NCBI GenBank assembly: GCA_046724435.1
Contig: JBKOWN010000105.1
Location: 1-10,532 of the forward strand
DNA: 10,532 nt
Source of the DNA: JALZAA01 sp046724435
GTDB lineage: Bacteria > Actinomycetota > Acidimicrobiia > IMCC26256 > JACDBD01
Reading direction: 5' to 3'
Part shown: piece by piece, positions 1 through 6,043 of the stretch
How the letters are laid out: each line of letters starts with the position of its first letter
How positions within the stretch are numbered: position 1 is the stretch's first letter
Notes under the pieces: model-generated
Seen by the model: the letters and a program-made list of their open reading frames with translations, nothing else
The model's database searches: none
What the model was told of the DNA's origin: nothing
Position numbers and translations under genes: made by a program

Positions 1-2
1 GT

Positions 3-19
3 CATCGCAGCGGATCGTA
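3..19 (-). promoter_or_regulatory. Probable -10 box and start codon of a gene leaving the left edge
   Basis: Read on the minus strand, the hexamer TACGAT (19 to 14) is followed by 8 bases and then ATG (5 to 3). The same hexamer occurs upstream of hisD, and close relatives (TACGTT, TACGGT) precede nth and the 76-residue gene. This looks like a leaderless or nearly leaderless start of a gene lying mostly outside the window. Only two coding bases after the ATG are visible, so the product is unknown. The 50 bases before the first complete gene hold nothing else I recognise. Confidence 0.33.
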
Positions 20-50
20 GGTCCGAGGTTCGGCGAGCTGCGAAGGCCGG

Positions 51-428
51 CTACTTGAACCAGATGCGCTGGTACGAGCGACTCTCGGGGTGGAGGAGCA
101 GGCCGACCAGCGCGCCGTCGAACAGCAGCGTGATGATGACCGGGAAGTTGATGACCTCGGCGCCGAACACGGCGATGAGCATGACGAGCTGGAGGATGGC
201 GGCGACGACGGCGACCGCGTACGCCCACTTCCACTCGTTGGCGATCCCGTACCCGCCGATCGCGAGCCCGACGATCGTCGCCAGGCCGAGCAGGAGGCTC
301 GTCGAGATGACGCCGAACAGCAGGCCGAAGGCGGCGTTGATGTAGAGGAGCAGGGTCGCCAGCACGAGGGTCTGAGGCTGGGCCTGGTTCAGGAACTTTC
401 GCTCGTTCACTATCCCATTGTGGCCCAT
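51..428 (-). CDS. Small four-helix integral membrane protein, function unknown
   Basis: This 125-residue protein has a short charged N-terminus (about residues 1-18) and four hydrophobic stretches long enough to cross the membrane, at about 21-40, 43-63, 68-90 and 92-112. It ends in a polar tail (HPESRSYQRIWFK). I see no catalytic or metal-binding motif and do not recognise the family. ATG at 428 is the first start after the mshD stop. A GTG six codons later is possible; neither has a strong ribosome site. It lies 28 bases downstream of mshD on the same strand, so the two may be co-transcribed, but that does not show a shared function. The reading frame is well supported by the hydrophobic pattern; the role is open. 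Confidence 0.8.
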   Translation of the reverse strand: MGHNGIVNERKFLNQAQPQTLVLATLLLYINAAFGLLFGVISTSLLLGLATIVGLAIGGYGIANEWKWAYAVAVVAAILQLVMLIAVFGAEVINFPVIITLLFDGALVGLLLHPESRSYQRIWFK

Positions 429-456
429 GCCGAGCCGCCGTGTATGCCGGGAGCCG

Positions 457-1392
457 TCACGTCGTGGTGACCTCGCGCTCGTACGCCCGGTCCCGTCGGT
501 GAGTCGTGAAGCCGAGGGCTTCGTAGAGGCGGAGAGCGGCCTCGTTGTCGCCGTCCACGAACAGCATGCCCGTCCGGATCCCGCGCTCGCCGAGGTAAGA
601 GAGCCCGGCGACGACCAGCGCCCGACCCAGCCCCGATCCCTGGCGGGACGGGTCGACGCCGATCACGAAGATCTCGCCCAGCTCGGGGTCCGCATCGGTC
701 GCGGGGTGGACTTTGGTCCAGCAGTACCCGGCCAGACCGTCGGCGTCGACGGCGAGCAGGAAGCCCTTCGCGTCGAACCACGACTCGGCCAGGCGCCGCT
801 CGAGGGTTGCCCGCACCCAACCGCCCTGCTCCGGGTGACTGGCGAACGCCCGGTTGTTGACGGCCAGCCAGGCGTCGTCGTCCTGCCCCGGCACGAAGGA
901 CCGCACCTCGACCCCGGGTGGCCATGCCGGCGTCTCGCCCAAGGGAAGCGGGACGCGCTGCTGAAGGAGATCGCGCTGGTGCCGGAACCCGGCGCGCGCC
1001 GCAGCCTCGTCGTCGCGCGGTTCGGGCTCGAAGATCCAGAGCACGACGAGGCCGCCACCCTCGCGGGAGATGTGCTCGACGGCGCGTTCGAGCAAGGCGA
1101 CCTCGACCTCGGGGCCGCCTCGCACGTCGGGGTGCACGACCAAGCCGGCCGCCCAGTGGGGCGGCGAGACGTTGTCGCTGCGGTACACGTACGCGAAGCC
1201 GACCGGTCGCCCGTCATCGATCGCGAGCACGCCCGCCGACGCCGGCTCGTGCGCGTCGTCGAGGTCGCGCCAGACAGCTTCGCCGAGAGACGGATGACCG
1301 TCGATCGCCTCGACGTCGTCGTGCAGTCGGGTCACCGTGACGAGATCGGCCGGCGTGACCGGCTGCAGGAGACGTGTCTCGACCACGCCCAC
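457..1392 (-). CDS. mshD: Mycothiol synthase (MshD), two GNAT domains
   Basis: MshD catalyses the last step of mycothiol synthesis: it transfers acetyl from acetyl-CoA to the cysteine amine of Cys-GlcN-Ins. With the GTG start at 1392 the protein has 311 residues, usual for the family. A degenerate N-terminal GNAT domain covers about 1-150 and the active C-terminal one about 160-311. Family hallmarks are NNRAFASHPEQGGW (179-192), ERRLAESWFDAKGFLLA (198-214), GYCWTKVHP (222-230), GEIFVIGVDPSRQGSGLGRAL (239-259, including the CoA pyrophosphate loop) and the GMLFVDGDNEAALRLYEALGF stretch (275-295). The frame stays open further upstream, but that part overlaps nth and has no GNAT character. GTG 1392 has GGAAG 8 bases before it. 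GTG 1386, two codons later, would suit a leaderless start from TACCCT (1400 to 1395). It is divergent from nth with only 34 bases between the starts. Confidence 0.93.
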   Translation of the reverse strand: MGVVETRLLQPVTPADLVTVTRLHDDVEAIDGHPSLGEAVWRDLDDAHEPASAGVLAIDDGRPVGFAYVYRSDNVSPPHWAAGLVVHPDVRGGPEVEVALLERAVEHISREGGGLVVLWIFEPEPRDDEAAARAGFRHQRDLLQQRVPLPLGETPAWPPGVEVRSFVPGQDDDAWLAVNNRAFASHPEQGGWVRATLERRLAESWFDAKGFLLAVDADGLAGYCWTKVHPATDADPELGEIFVIGVDPSRQGSGLGRALVVAGLSYLGERGIRTGMLFVDGDNEAALRLYEALGFTTHRRDRAYEREVTTT

Positions 1393-1414
1393 CGAGGGTA
1401 CTTCCGGCCCGCGA

Positions 1415-1420
1415 TACGTT
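1415..1420 (+). promoter_or_regulatory. -10 box of nth (leaderless-type)
   Basis: TACGTT fits the actinobacterial -10 pattern TANNNT and lies 6 bases before the ATG of nth, so transcription would begin at or next to the A of the start codon. No ribosome-binding sequence precedes this ATG, which agrees with a leaderless message. No good -35 is visible. Confidence 0.45.
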
Positions 1421-1426
1421 CGGCTG

Positions 1427-2080
1427 ATGGCGCGACCGCGAGGAGCGAAGCAGCGCGCGGCGGAGGTGGTGAAGCGTCTCGCCGCCGAGTATCCGGGCAC
1501 GGCGAAAGAGTTGTGCGCGTTGCAGTTCGAGAACCCGTACCAGCTCCTCGTGGCAACGATCCTCTCGGCGCAGTCGACCGACGAGACGGTCAACAAGATC
1601 ACGCCGGCGCTCTTCGAGCGCTACCCGACACCGGCCGATCTCGCGCACGCGAACCCTGACGAGGTCGAGGAGCTCATCCACGCCTCGGGGTTCTTCCGCT
1701 CGAAAACGAAGAGCCTGATTCTCATGGCGCGGGTCGTCGAGGAGCGATTCGGCGGCGAGATCCCGAGCGATCTCGACGATCTCGATTCCTTGCCCGGCGT
1801 TGGCCGCAAGACCGGCAACGTGGTCCGGTCGGTTGCCTTCGGGTTGCCGGGGCTCCCCGTGGACACCCACGTCATGCGCCTGGTGAGCCGACTGAAACTC
1901 ACGAACGAGACCGACCCGGTGAAGATCGAGCTCGACCTGAACGGGATCGTGGAGCCCGAGGAGCGCGGTGCGCTGTCGCTACGCCTGATCCTGCACGGAC
2001 GACGCGTGTGCAAGGCCCGCAAGCCGCAGTGCGAGGTCTGCGTCCTCAACGACATCTGCCCCTCGGCGTTCAAGGTCTGA
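1427..2080 (+). CDS. nth: Endonuclease III (DNA glycosylase/AP lyase)
   Basis: Nth removes oxidised pyrimidines from DNA and nicks the resulting abasic site in base-excision repair. The 217-residue product has the full family signature. The helix-hairpin-helix LPGVGRKTG is at 122-130, with the catalytic lysine at 128. VDTHVMRL is at 145-152, with the catalytic aspartate at 146. Four cysteines at 195, 202, 205 and 211 have the C-x6-C-x2-C-x5-C spacing of the [4Fe-4S] cluster. The substrate-side helix LLVATILSAQSTD (40-52) is also typical. The frame is open 30 codons further upstream, but that part runs back into mshD. ATG 1427 is chosen because the protein then begins like its relatives and sits 6 bases after a -10 box. 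The gene is divergent from mshD, and nothing suggests truncation. Confidence 0.95.
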   Translation: MARPRGAKQRAAEVVKRLAAEYPGTAKELCALQFENPYQLLVATILSAQSTDETVNKITPALFERYPTPADLAHANPDEVEELIHASGFFRSKTKSLILMARVVEERFGGEIPSDLDDLDSLPGVGRKTGNVVRSVAFGLPGLPVDTHVMRLVSRLKLTNETDPVKIELDLNGIVEPEERGALSLRLILHGRRVCKARKPQCEVCVLNDICPSAFKV

Positions 2081-2177
2081 CCGGACGTCGCCAGGGGTCC
2101 CGCCATCCGCCTGGTTCCGAAACGCCGGGTGAGGGCATTCTTTCTTCAGCAAGGGCGGTGAGGACGGCTCAGTCAGA

Positions 2178-2786
2178 GTGATCGGAACAACGGCCGAGAC
2201 TCGGAAATGGTCGGGCAGGCGAGCGGCGCTGCTCCGCGGGCTGGCCGCCGGCGCGGTCGTCGTGCTCGCCGCCTGCGGATCGATGACGGGGAACGCCCCC
2301 AAAGCAACTCGTCGAGCGGCATCCTCGACGACGACCACCGCCGCGCCCACCACCACGACCACGCCCCCGGTCACTTATCAGGTCAAGCGAGGGGACAACT
2401 TGACAAGGATCGCCAAGTTCTTCGGCGTGTCGAGCGCCGCCATCGTCGCCGCCAACCAACTCGGCGGCGCGGACCGCCTCACCGAGGGTCAGGTCCTGCG
2501 GATCCCACCCTCCCCACCGCCGGGACTGAACGTGGCACCACCCGATGGGATCGCCGGCAACGTCTTCACCTTCAACGTGACGAGCGCGAAGGCCGGTGAG
2601 GCCATCACCTTCCAGGTCGTCGCCCCCGGCGGTTCGGCCTTCAGCGGATCGCCCCACACTGCGACGCAAGACGGCGCCGTGACCGCCAGCTACCGAAGCG
2701 ACGGGGACAGTGCGGGGAAGTACGACGTCGTGGCGACCGGCGATCGGGGGACCTCGCTCCGGGCCACGTTCCGCATTCTGGGTTGA
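2178..2786 (+). CDS. LysM-domain lipoprotein
   Basis: This is a 202-residue exported protein. A basic N-terminus and hydrophobic stretch (GLAAGAVVVL, 21-30) lead to the lipobox LAAC, with the lipidated cysteine at 33. A Thr/Ala/Pro-rich linker (about 49-64, mostly ACC codons) follows, then one LysM domain at about 66-110 (YQVKRGDNLTRIAKFFGV at 67-84, ending QVLRIP), which in this fold binds peptidoglycan N-acetylglucosamine. The C-terminal part (about 125-202) is beta-rich, with alternating hydrophobic residues like an Ig-like ligand or surface domain, but I cannot name a family. The product should be anchored to the outer face of the membrane and contact the cell wall. The GTG start at 2178 lacks a well-spaced ribosome site (AAGGGCGGTGAGG lies 15 or more bases upstream). 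The signal peptide supports a start near here. It follows nth by 97 bases. Confidence 0.85.
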   Translation: MIGTTAETRKWSGRRAALLRGLAAGAVVVLAACGSMTGNAPKATRRAASSTTTTAAPTTTTTPPVTYQVKRGDNLTRIAKFFGVSSAAIVAANQLGGADRLTEGQVLRIPPSPPPGLNVAPPDGIAGNVFTFNVTSAKAGEAITFQVVAPGGSAFSGSPHTATQDGAVTASYRSDGDSAGKYDVVATGDRGTSLRATFRILG

Positions 2787-2803
2787 CCGGGCAGCTTCTC
2801 ACC

Positions 2804-2823
2804 TTGCCCGACTGGGCGGGCAA
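2804..2823 (+). terminator. Hairpin after the LysM gene
   Basis: A perfect 7-bp inverted repeat, TTGCCCG / CGGGCAA with a 6-base loop, lies 17 bases after the stop of the LysM gene. No T-run follows, so it is not a classical intrinsic terminator, but its position fits transcript end or 3' stabilisation. It directly abuts the ATG of the hydrolase remnant, which makes that ATG an unlikely natural start. Confidence 0.4.
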
Positions 2824-3181
2824 ATGGCGCGGCCCGACGTAGCCGCGGCGGCGCCGACCGGCTACGTCACGATGACCGACGGCGTGTCGATCGCGGTCAA
2901 CGTCCGCATGCCCACGAACCACGTCCCTGGGTTGCGCTACCCGACGGTCTTCGAGATGTCGGGGTACGACGGCGGATCCGCCAACGGCGGGACGCTCGCC
3001 AAAGATGTCGGCGTCCCGTCGTACCCCGGTTCCTGTTGACGACAGCCGCGAGCTGACCGACTACCTCGACACGCCCTCGCGGATCATGCTGCCCATGGTC
3101 CCGCTCACCGGGGTGCAGCTCGGCCCGCCACTGCCGTGCGGCGCGCAGGAAGCAGTGCGCTGCGTCGCGCAGCCCGGCTGA
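2824..3181 (+). pseudogene. Remnant of a CocE/peptidase S15-like secreted hydrolase
   Basis: Two fragments in different frames look like the two ends of one large hydrolase. The first (2824-3039) reads GYVTMTDGVSIAVNVRMP, then PGLRYPTVFEMSGYDGGS, the opening strands typical of CocE/NonD and X-Pro dipeptidyl-peptidase-like alpha/beta hydrolases. It then stops after 71 codons. About residue 61 the text ceases to look family-like. From about 3023 another frame continues as TPVPVDDSRELTDYLDTPSR and runs to a stop at 3179-3181, resembling a C-terminal tail of such a protein. The catalytic serine, aspartate and histidine regions are absent, so well over a kilobase is missing. The signal peptide expected for secreted members is also missing. 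The N-terminal match is clear to me; assigning the second fragment to the same gene is inference. It fills the gap between the LysM and Eis-like genes. Confidence 0.55.
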
Positions 3182-3198
3182 CCACACCCCAGTCCGCT

Positions 3199-3204
3199 TA
3201 GCAT
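3199..3204 (+). promoter_or_regulatory. -10 box of the Eis-like gene (leaderless-type)
   Basis: TAGCAT matches TANNNT and lies 7 bases before the ATG at 3212, so transcription would start at the start codon. No Shine-Dalgarno-like sequence lies between. A weak CTGACC (3178-3183) is only 15 bases upstream, so the -35 is doubtful. Confidence 0.42.
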
Positions 3205-3211
3205 CGGCGCG

Positions 3212-4396
3212 ATGGACATCGAGATCCGCGCGCCGCGGGACGAAGAGGCCGACGCTGTCTTCGCTCTCTGCAGCGAGGCGTTCACGAGTCCTCCGGAGCG
3301 GAAGGAGCCGTGGCTCGGATCGAAGCGCATGGAGGACTTCGTGTGCGCGTGGAGCGGCGAGGAGCTCCTTGGCACGACTGAGATCATGCCGGAGGGGCAG
3401 TTCTTCGATGGCCGGTCGGTGCCGATGGGCGCGGTCGCCTCGGTCGCGGTGCGGCCCGACCACCGCGGCCGCGGGATCGCGCCTCGGCTGTTGGGGCTCG
3501 CCGTCGACCAGATGCACGAACGGGGCTTGGTGATCAGCACGTTGCACCCGGCTACGACGCGCTTCTACCGCGGCCTCGGTTGGGAGGTCGGGGGCGAGTT
3601 CGGGGTGCGTCGAGTTCCGTGCGCGTCGCTTGCCGCGTTGCCGCCCGGAGAGCCCGAGTGCTTACGGCCGGGCCGCGCCGACGATGCCGACGCCGTCCGA
3701 GACTGCTACGAGCGCGTCGCACCGGCCATCAACGGCGCGGTCGATCGGAGCGAGCCTTTGTGGAGGGGCTACGAGCTCGCGCTCGAGCATCCCCACCGGT
3801 ACCGGTATGTCTACGACACCGGCGGGCAACTCGACGGCTATGTCGTCTACGACCAGAGCCACGCAGGCAGGCAGTGGGGCTTCCGCATCACCGTGCACGA
3901 GCTGGTCGCGGCCAACGCCCGCGCCGCCGTGACGCTGTGGCGGCACATCGGGTCACACGCTGCGCAGGTCGACTCCGTCACTGTGCTTGCGATGCCACTC
4001 GACGCGCTCACGCTGCTCCTCCCGGAGCAGGTCGTCGAGCTGGTGGGGGCGAACCACTGGATGACCCGGATCGTCGACGCCGCCGGCGCGATCGCCGCCC
4101 GCGGGTACGCGCCAGGCGTGCGTGCCGACGTGCACGTCCAGCTCGCCGACCGGGTTGCGCCGTGGAACGACGGCCGCTTCGTGCTCCGGGTCGAAGGTGG
4201 CGAGGGGAAGCTCACTCCCGGGGGCACCGGCGACGTGCACCTCTCGGTCAACGCCCTCGCTTCGCTGTACACGGGCTGGGCAACGGCGCGGGTCCTCGCG
4301 GATGCCGGCCTCATCCACCACGCCGGCGACCGCGACCTCGGCATGCTCGACGCGGCCTTCGCCGGACCTCGCCCCTACCTGTTCGACAACTACTGA
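3212..4396 (+). CDS. Eis-like GNAT N-acetyltransferase with SCP2-like C-terminal domain
   Basis: This 394-residue protein has the three-part layout of the Eis family: an N-terminal GNAT domain (about 1-150), a second degenerate GNAT-like domain (about 150-285) and a C-terminal sterol-carrier-like domain (about 290-394). The acetyl-CoA loop is visible as SVAVRPDHRGRGIAPRLL (77-94). In Mycobacterium tuberculosis Eis a tyrosine donates a proton and the C-terminal carboxylate acts as base. Here Tyr119 in TRFYRGLGWE is the likely counterpart of the tyrosine, and the chain ends in LFDNY, close in length to Eis (about 400). Members acetylate amines such as aminoglycosides or protein lysines; the substrate here is unknown. 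ATG 3212 has a -10 box just upstream. The gene stands alone, after the hydrolase remnant and before a converging gene. Family assignment is firm; calling it a true eis orthologue is not. Confidence 0.88.
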   Translation: MDIEIRAPRDEEADAVFALCSEAFTSPPERKEPWLGSKRMEDFVCAWSGEELLGTTEIMPEGQFFDGRSVPMGAVASVAVRPDHRGRGIAPRLLGLAVDQMHERGLVISTLHPATTRFYRGLGWEVGGEFGVRRVPCASLAALPPGEPECLRPGRADDADAVRDCYERVAPAINGAVDRSEPLWRGYELALEHPHRYRYVYDTGGQLDGYVVYDQSHAGRQWGFRITVHELVAANARAAVTLWRHIGSHAAQVDSVTVLAMPLDALTLLLPEQVVELVGANHWMTRIVDAAGAIAARGYAPGVRADVHVQLADRVAPWNDGRFVLRVEGGEGKLTPGGTGDVHLSVNALASLYTGWATARVLADAGLIHHAGDRDLGMLDAAFAGPRPYLFDNY

Positions 4397-4437
4397 GCCG
4401 AACGGCGGGAAAGCCCGAGCATGAGCCCATCCCGCGG

Positions 4438-4458
4438 CCCCGCCGCGCGGCGGCGGGG
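4438..4458. terminator. GC-rich hairpin between converging genes
   Basis: CCCCGCCGC and GCGGCGGGG form a perfect 9-bp stem around a 3-base loop. It lies 42 bases after the Eis-like stop and 6 bases before the stop of the converging 70-residue gene. A symmetric all-GC stem between two gene ends is well placed to end or insulate both transcripts. No T-run is present on either strand, so it is not a standard intrinsic terminator. Confidence 0.5.
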
Positions 4459-4463
4459 TGGGC

Positions 4464-4676
4464 CTATTGGCGGGCGAGGTCGTCGAGGGCCGCGATGGCC
4501 TTGTCGACCGCGCGGCGCGCGCTGATCAGCGAGCGCTCGGCGGTGAACAGGTCGGACGCGATCTGCGAGTCGGGTGTGTTCTCGTAGCGGTCGGCGACGG
4601 CCTCGACGCGGCGCGCGAGCTCCTCGAGCTGCGAGCGGACCGTCGACAGCTCAGCGAGATCCGACGACGCGGGCAC
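4464..4676 (-). CDS. Small helical (coiled-coil-like) protein, function unknown
   Basis: This 70-residue product reads as one or two amphipathic helices: LAELSTVRSQLEELARRVEAV, a polar break near YENTPDS, then a second helix from about 38 to 70. Leucines, alanines and charged residues alternate in heptad-like fashion. There is no signal peptide, membrane span, cysteine or enzymatic motif, and I do not recognise a family. The GTG start at 4676 has GAAGG 9 bases before it on the minus strand. It is divergent from hisD, with 83 bases between the starts, and converges with the Eis-like gene. The tidy fit between neighbours, the ribosome site and the helical pattern argue that it is real, but a gene this short carries some risk. 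Confidence 0.68.
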   Translation of the reverse strand: MPASSDLAELSTVRSQLEELARRVEAVADRYENTPDSQIASDLFTAERSLISARRAVDKAIAALDDLARQ

Positions 4677-4723
4677 GGAGGCCAGCCTTCACGCGGTCGA
4701 CCGGGACGGGCAATTCGGACAGT

Positions 4724-4759
4724 CGGGAATCGTTCCCTGGTTACGATGGACCGTTCCCG
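4724..4759. promoter_or_regulatory. Repeated GGGAA half-sites around the hisD -10 box
   Basis: Three copies of one half-site lie in 36 bases: CGGGAA on the plus strand (4724-4729), and CGTTCCC at 4731-4737 and 4752-4758 (GGGAACG on the minus strand). The first two form the palindrome GGGAA-TCG-TTCCC. The two CGTTCCC copies are 21 bases apart, about two turns of the helix, and flank the probable -10 box. This spacing suits a DNA-binding regulator, but no known operator matches and the repeats are short. Confidence 0.35.
4742..4747 (+). promoter_or_regulatory. -10 box of the histidine operon
   Basis: TACGAT fits TANNNT, ends 12 bases before the hisD ATG and would give a leader of only a few bases. 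The -35 is weak: CGGACA at 4716-4721 shares four bases with TTGACA but is 20 bases away. There is no room for a his leader peptide or attenuator after this start point. Confidence 0.42.
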
Positions 4760-6043
4760 ATGCTCTCACGACTCGATCTTCGCGGCACGAACGCCGACCT
4801 CAGCCCGTTGACGGCGCGGGGGGAGGCCGTCGACCCGTCGGCCGTCGAGGGTGTGCGTGCGATCATCGCCGAGGTTCGAGGCCGCGGTGACGATGCACTT
4901 CGCGACCTGACCGAGCAGTTCGACGGTTGCACGATCGACAAGCTGCGCGTGCCGGGTGACGAGGCGCTCGCCGCGCTCGAAGATGCACCCACCGAGTTCC
5001 GTGCCGCGCTCGAATACGCTCGCGAGGAGGTCACCGCCTACCACGAAGCCCAGCTCGGCGGCGACGTGCGGGTCGAGCGCGACGGCGTGCTGCTCCGCGA
5101 GCTCGTCGTGCCGGTCGATCGAGCGGGGCTGTACGTGCCCGGTGGCCGGGCCGCGTATCCCTCGACTGTGCTGATGACCGCGATCCCCGCGCGCGTCGCG
5201 GGCGTCCCCGAGATCGCGCTCTGCGTGCCCCCCGATCCCGATGGCCGCGTGCCGGCCGTCACGCTGGCGGCGGCGGCCCTGGCCGGCGTCGACGAGGTGT
5301 ATCGGGTCGGCGGCGCGCAGGCGATCGCCGCCCTCGCGTACGGGACCGAGACGATCCGGCCCGTCGACGTGATCGTCGGTCCCGGCAACATGTACGTCAC
5401 GGCGGCCAAGCGGGAGGTCGCCGGGATCGTCGGCATCGAGTCGCTCGCCGGTCCGTCGGAGCTCGTCGTCGTGGCCGACGACACAGCCGATCCCGCGATG
5501 GTCGCCGCCGATCTCGTCGCCCAGGCCGAGCACGGCCCGGACGGCGCTGCCGTCCTCGTGACCTGGGACGAGGTGGTCGCCGACGCCGTCGACGAGGCGA
5601 TCGGCAAGCTCACGGCGGATGCGCCCCGCCGCGCCGAGATCGAGGCGACGTTGACGTCGGGCGGCCGCACCGTGCTGGTCGACACGCCCGCCGTGGCGGT
5701 CGAGGCGGCGAATGCCATCGCCCCCGAGCACCTCGAGCTGATCACCGCCGACCCCGAAGCGCTACTCCCGCTCGTTCGCAACGCCGGCGCGGTCTTCTGC
5801 GGCCCGTGGTCGCCGGCGGTCGTCGGCGACTATGTGGCGGGCGTCAACCACGTGTTGCCGACGGCGCGCACGGCGCGATTCGCGAGCGCGCTGCGCGTCG
5901 ACACGTTCCGCAAGCACGTCCACGTGGTGACGTTGGACCAGGCCGCGCTCGCCCGCGTCGCTCCGTACGTCCAGGCGTTCGCCGACATGGAGGGCCTCGA
6001 CGCGCACGGACGATCGGTCCAGCTGCGCGGAACGCAGCGATGA
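4760..6043 (+). CDS. hisD: Histidinol dehydrogenase
   Basis: HisD oxidises L-histidinol to L-histidine in two NAD-dependent steps, the end of the pathway. The 427-residue product is full length. Visible features are VPVDRAGLYVPGGRAAYPS (117-135), YRVGGAQAIAALAYGT (181-196) and the VDVIVGPGNMYVTAAKR segment (202-218). The zinc ligands are all present: Gln255 and His258 in AQAEHGPD, Asp357 in VGDYVAGVNHVLPT, and His416 in EGLDAHGRS. The catalytic pair Glu323-His324 is in APEHLEL. The frame is open about 60 codons upstream, but that stretch is arginine-rich text over the divergent small gene. ATG 4760 gives the family's normal N-terminus. It is the first gene of the his operon, and its stop overlaps the hisC start in ATGA. 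Confidence 0.97.
   Translation: MLSRLDLRGTNADLSPLTARGEAVDPSAVEGVRAIIAEVRGRGDDALRDLTEQFDGCTIDKLRVPGDEALAALEDAPTEFRAALEYAREEVTAYHEAQLGGDVRVERDGVLLRELVVPVDRAGLYVPGGRAAYPSTVLMTAIPARVAGVPEIALCVPPDPDGRVPAVTLAAAALAGVDEVYRVGGAQAIAALAYGTETIRPVDVIVGPGNMYVTAAKREVAGIVGIESLAGPSELVVVADDTADPAMVAADLVAQAEHGPDGAAVLVTWDEVVADAVDEAIGKLTADAPRRAEIEATLTSGGRTVLVDTPAVAVEAANAIAPEHLELITADPEALLPLVRNAGAVFCGPWSPAVVGDYVAGVNHVLPTARTARFASALRVDTFRKHVHVVTLDQAALARVAPYVQAFADMEGLDAHGRSVQLRGTQR

Noticed and set aside
1393..1602. 70-residue N-terminal extension of mshD
   Set aside because: It runs through the coding part of nth, lacks GNAT character, and would make MshD longer than the family.
418..1659. Open frame of about 410 codons on the plus strand across mshD
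   Set aside because: It is antisense to mshD, whose motifs are unmistakable, and its own translation has no recognisable fold.
2091..2114. CCAGG/CCTGG inverted repeat after nth as a terminator
   Set aside because: The stem is only 5 bp with a 14-base loop and no T-run directly after it.
2322..2369. ACC-rich low-complexity run as a possible DNA repeat
   Set aside because: It encodes the Thr/Pro linker between lipobox and LysM, a common protein feature, with no regular repeat unit.
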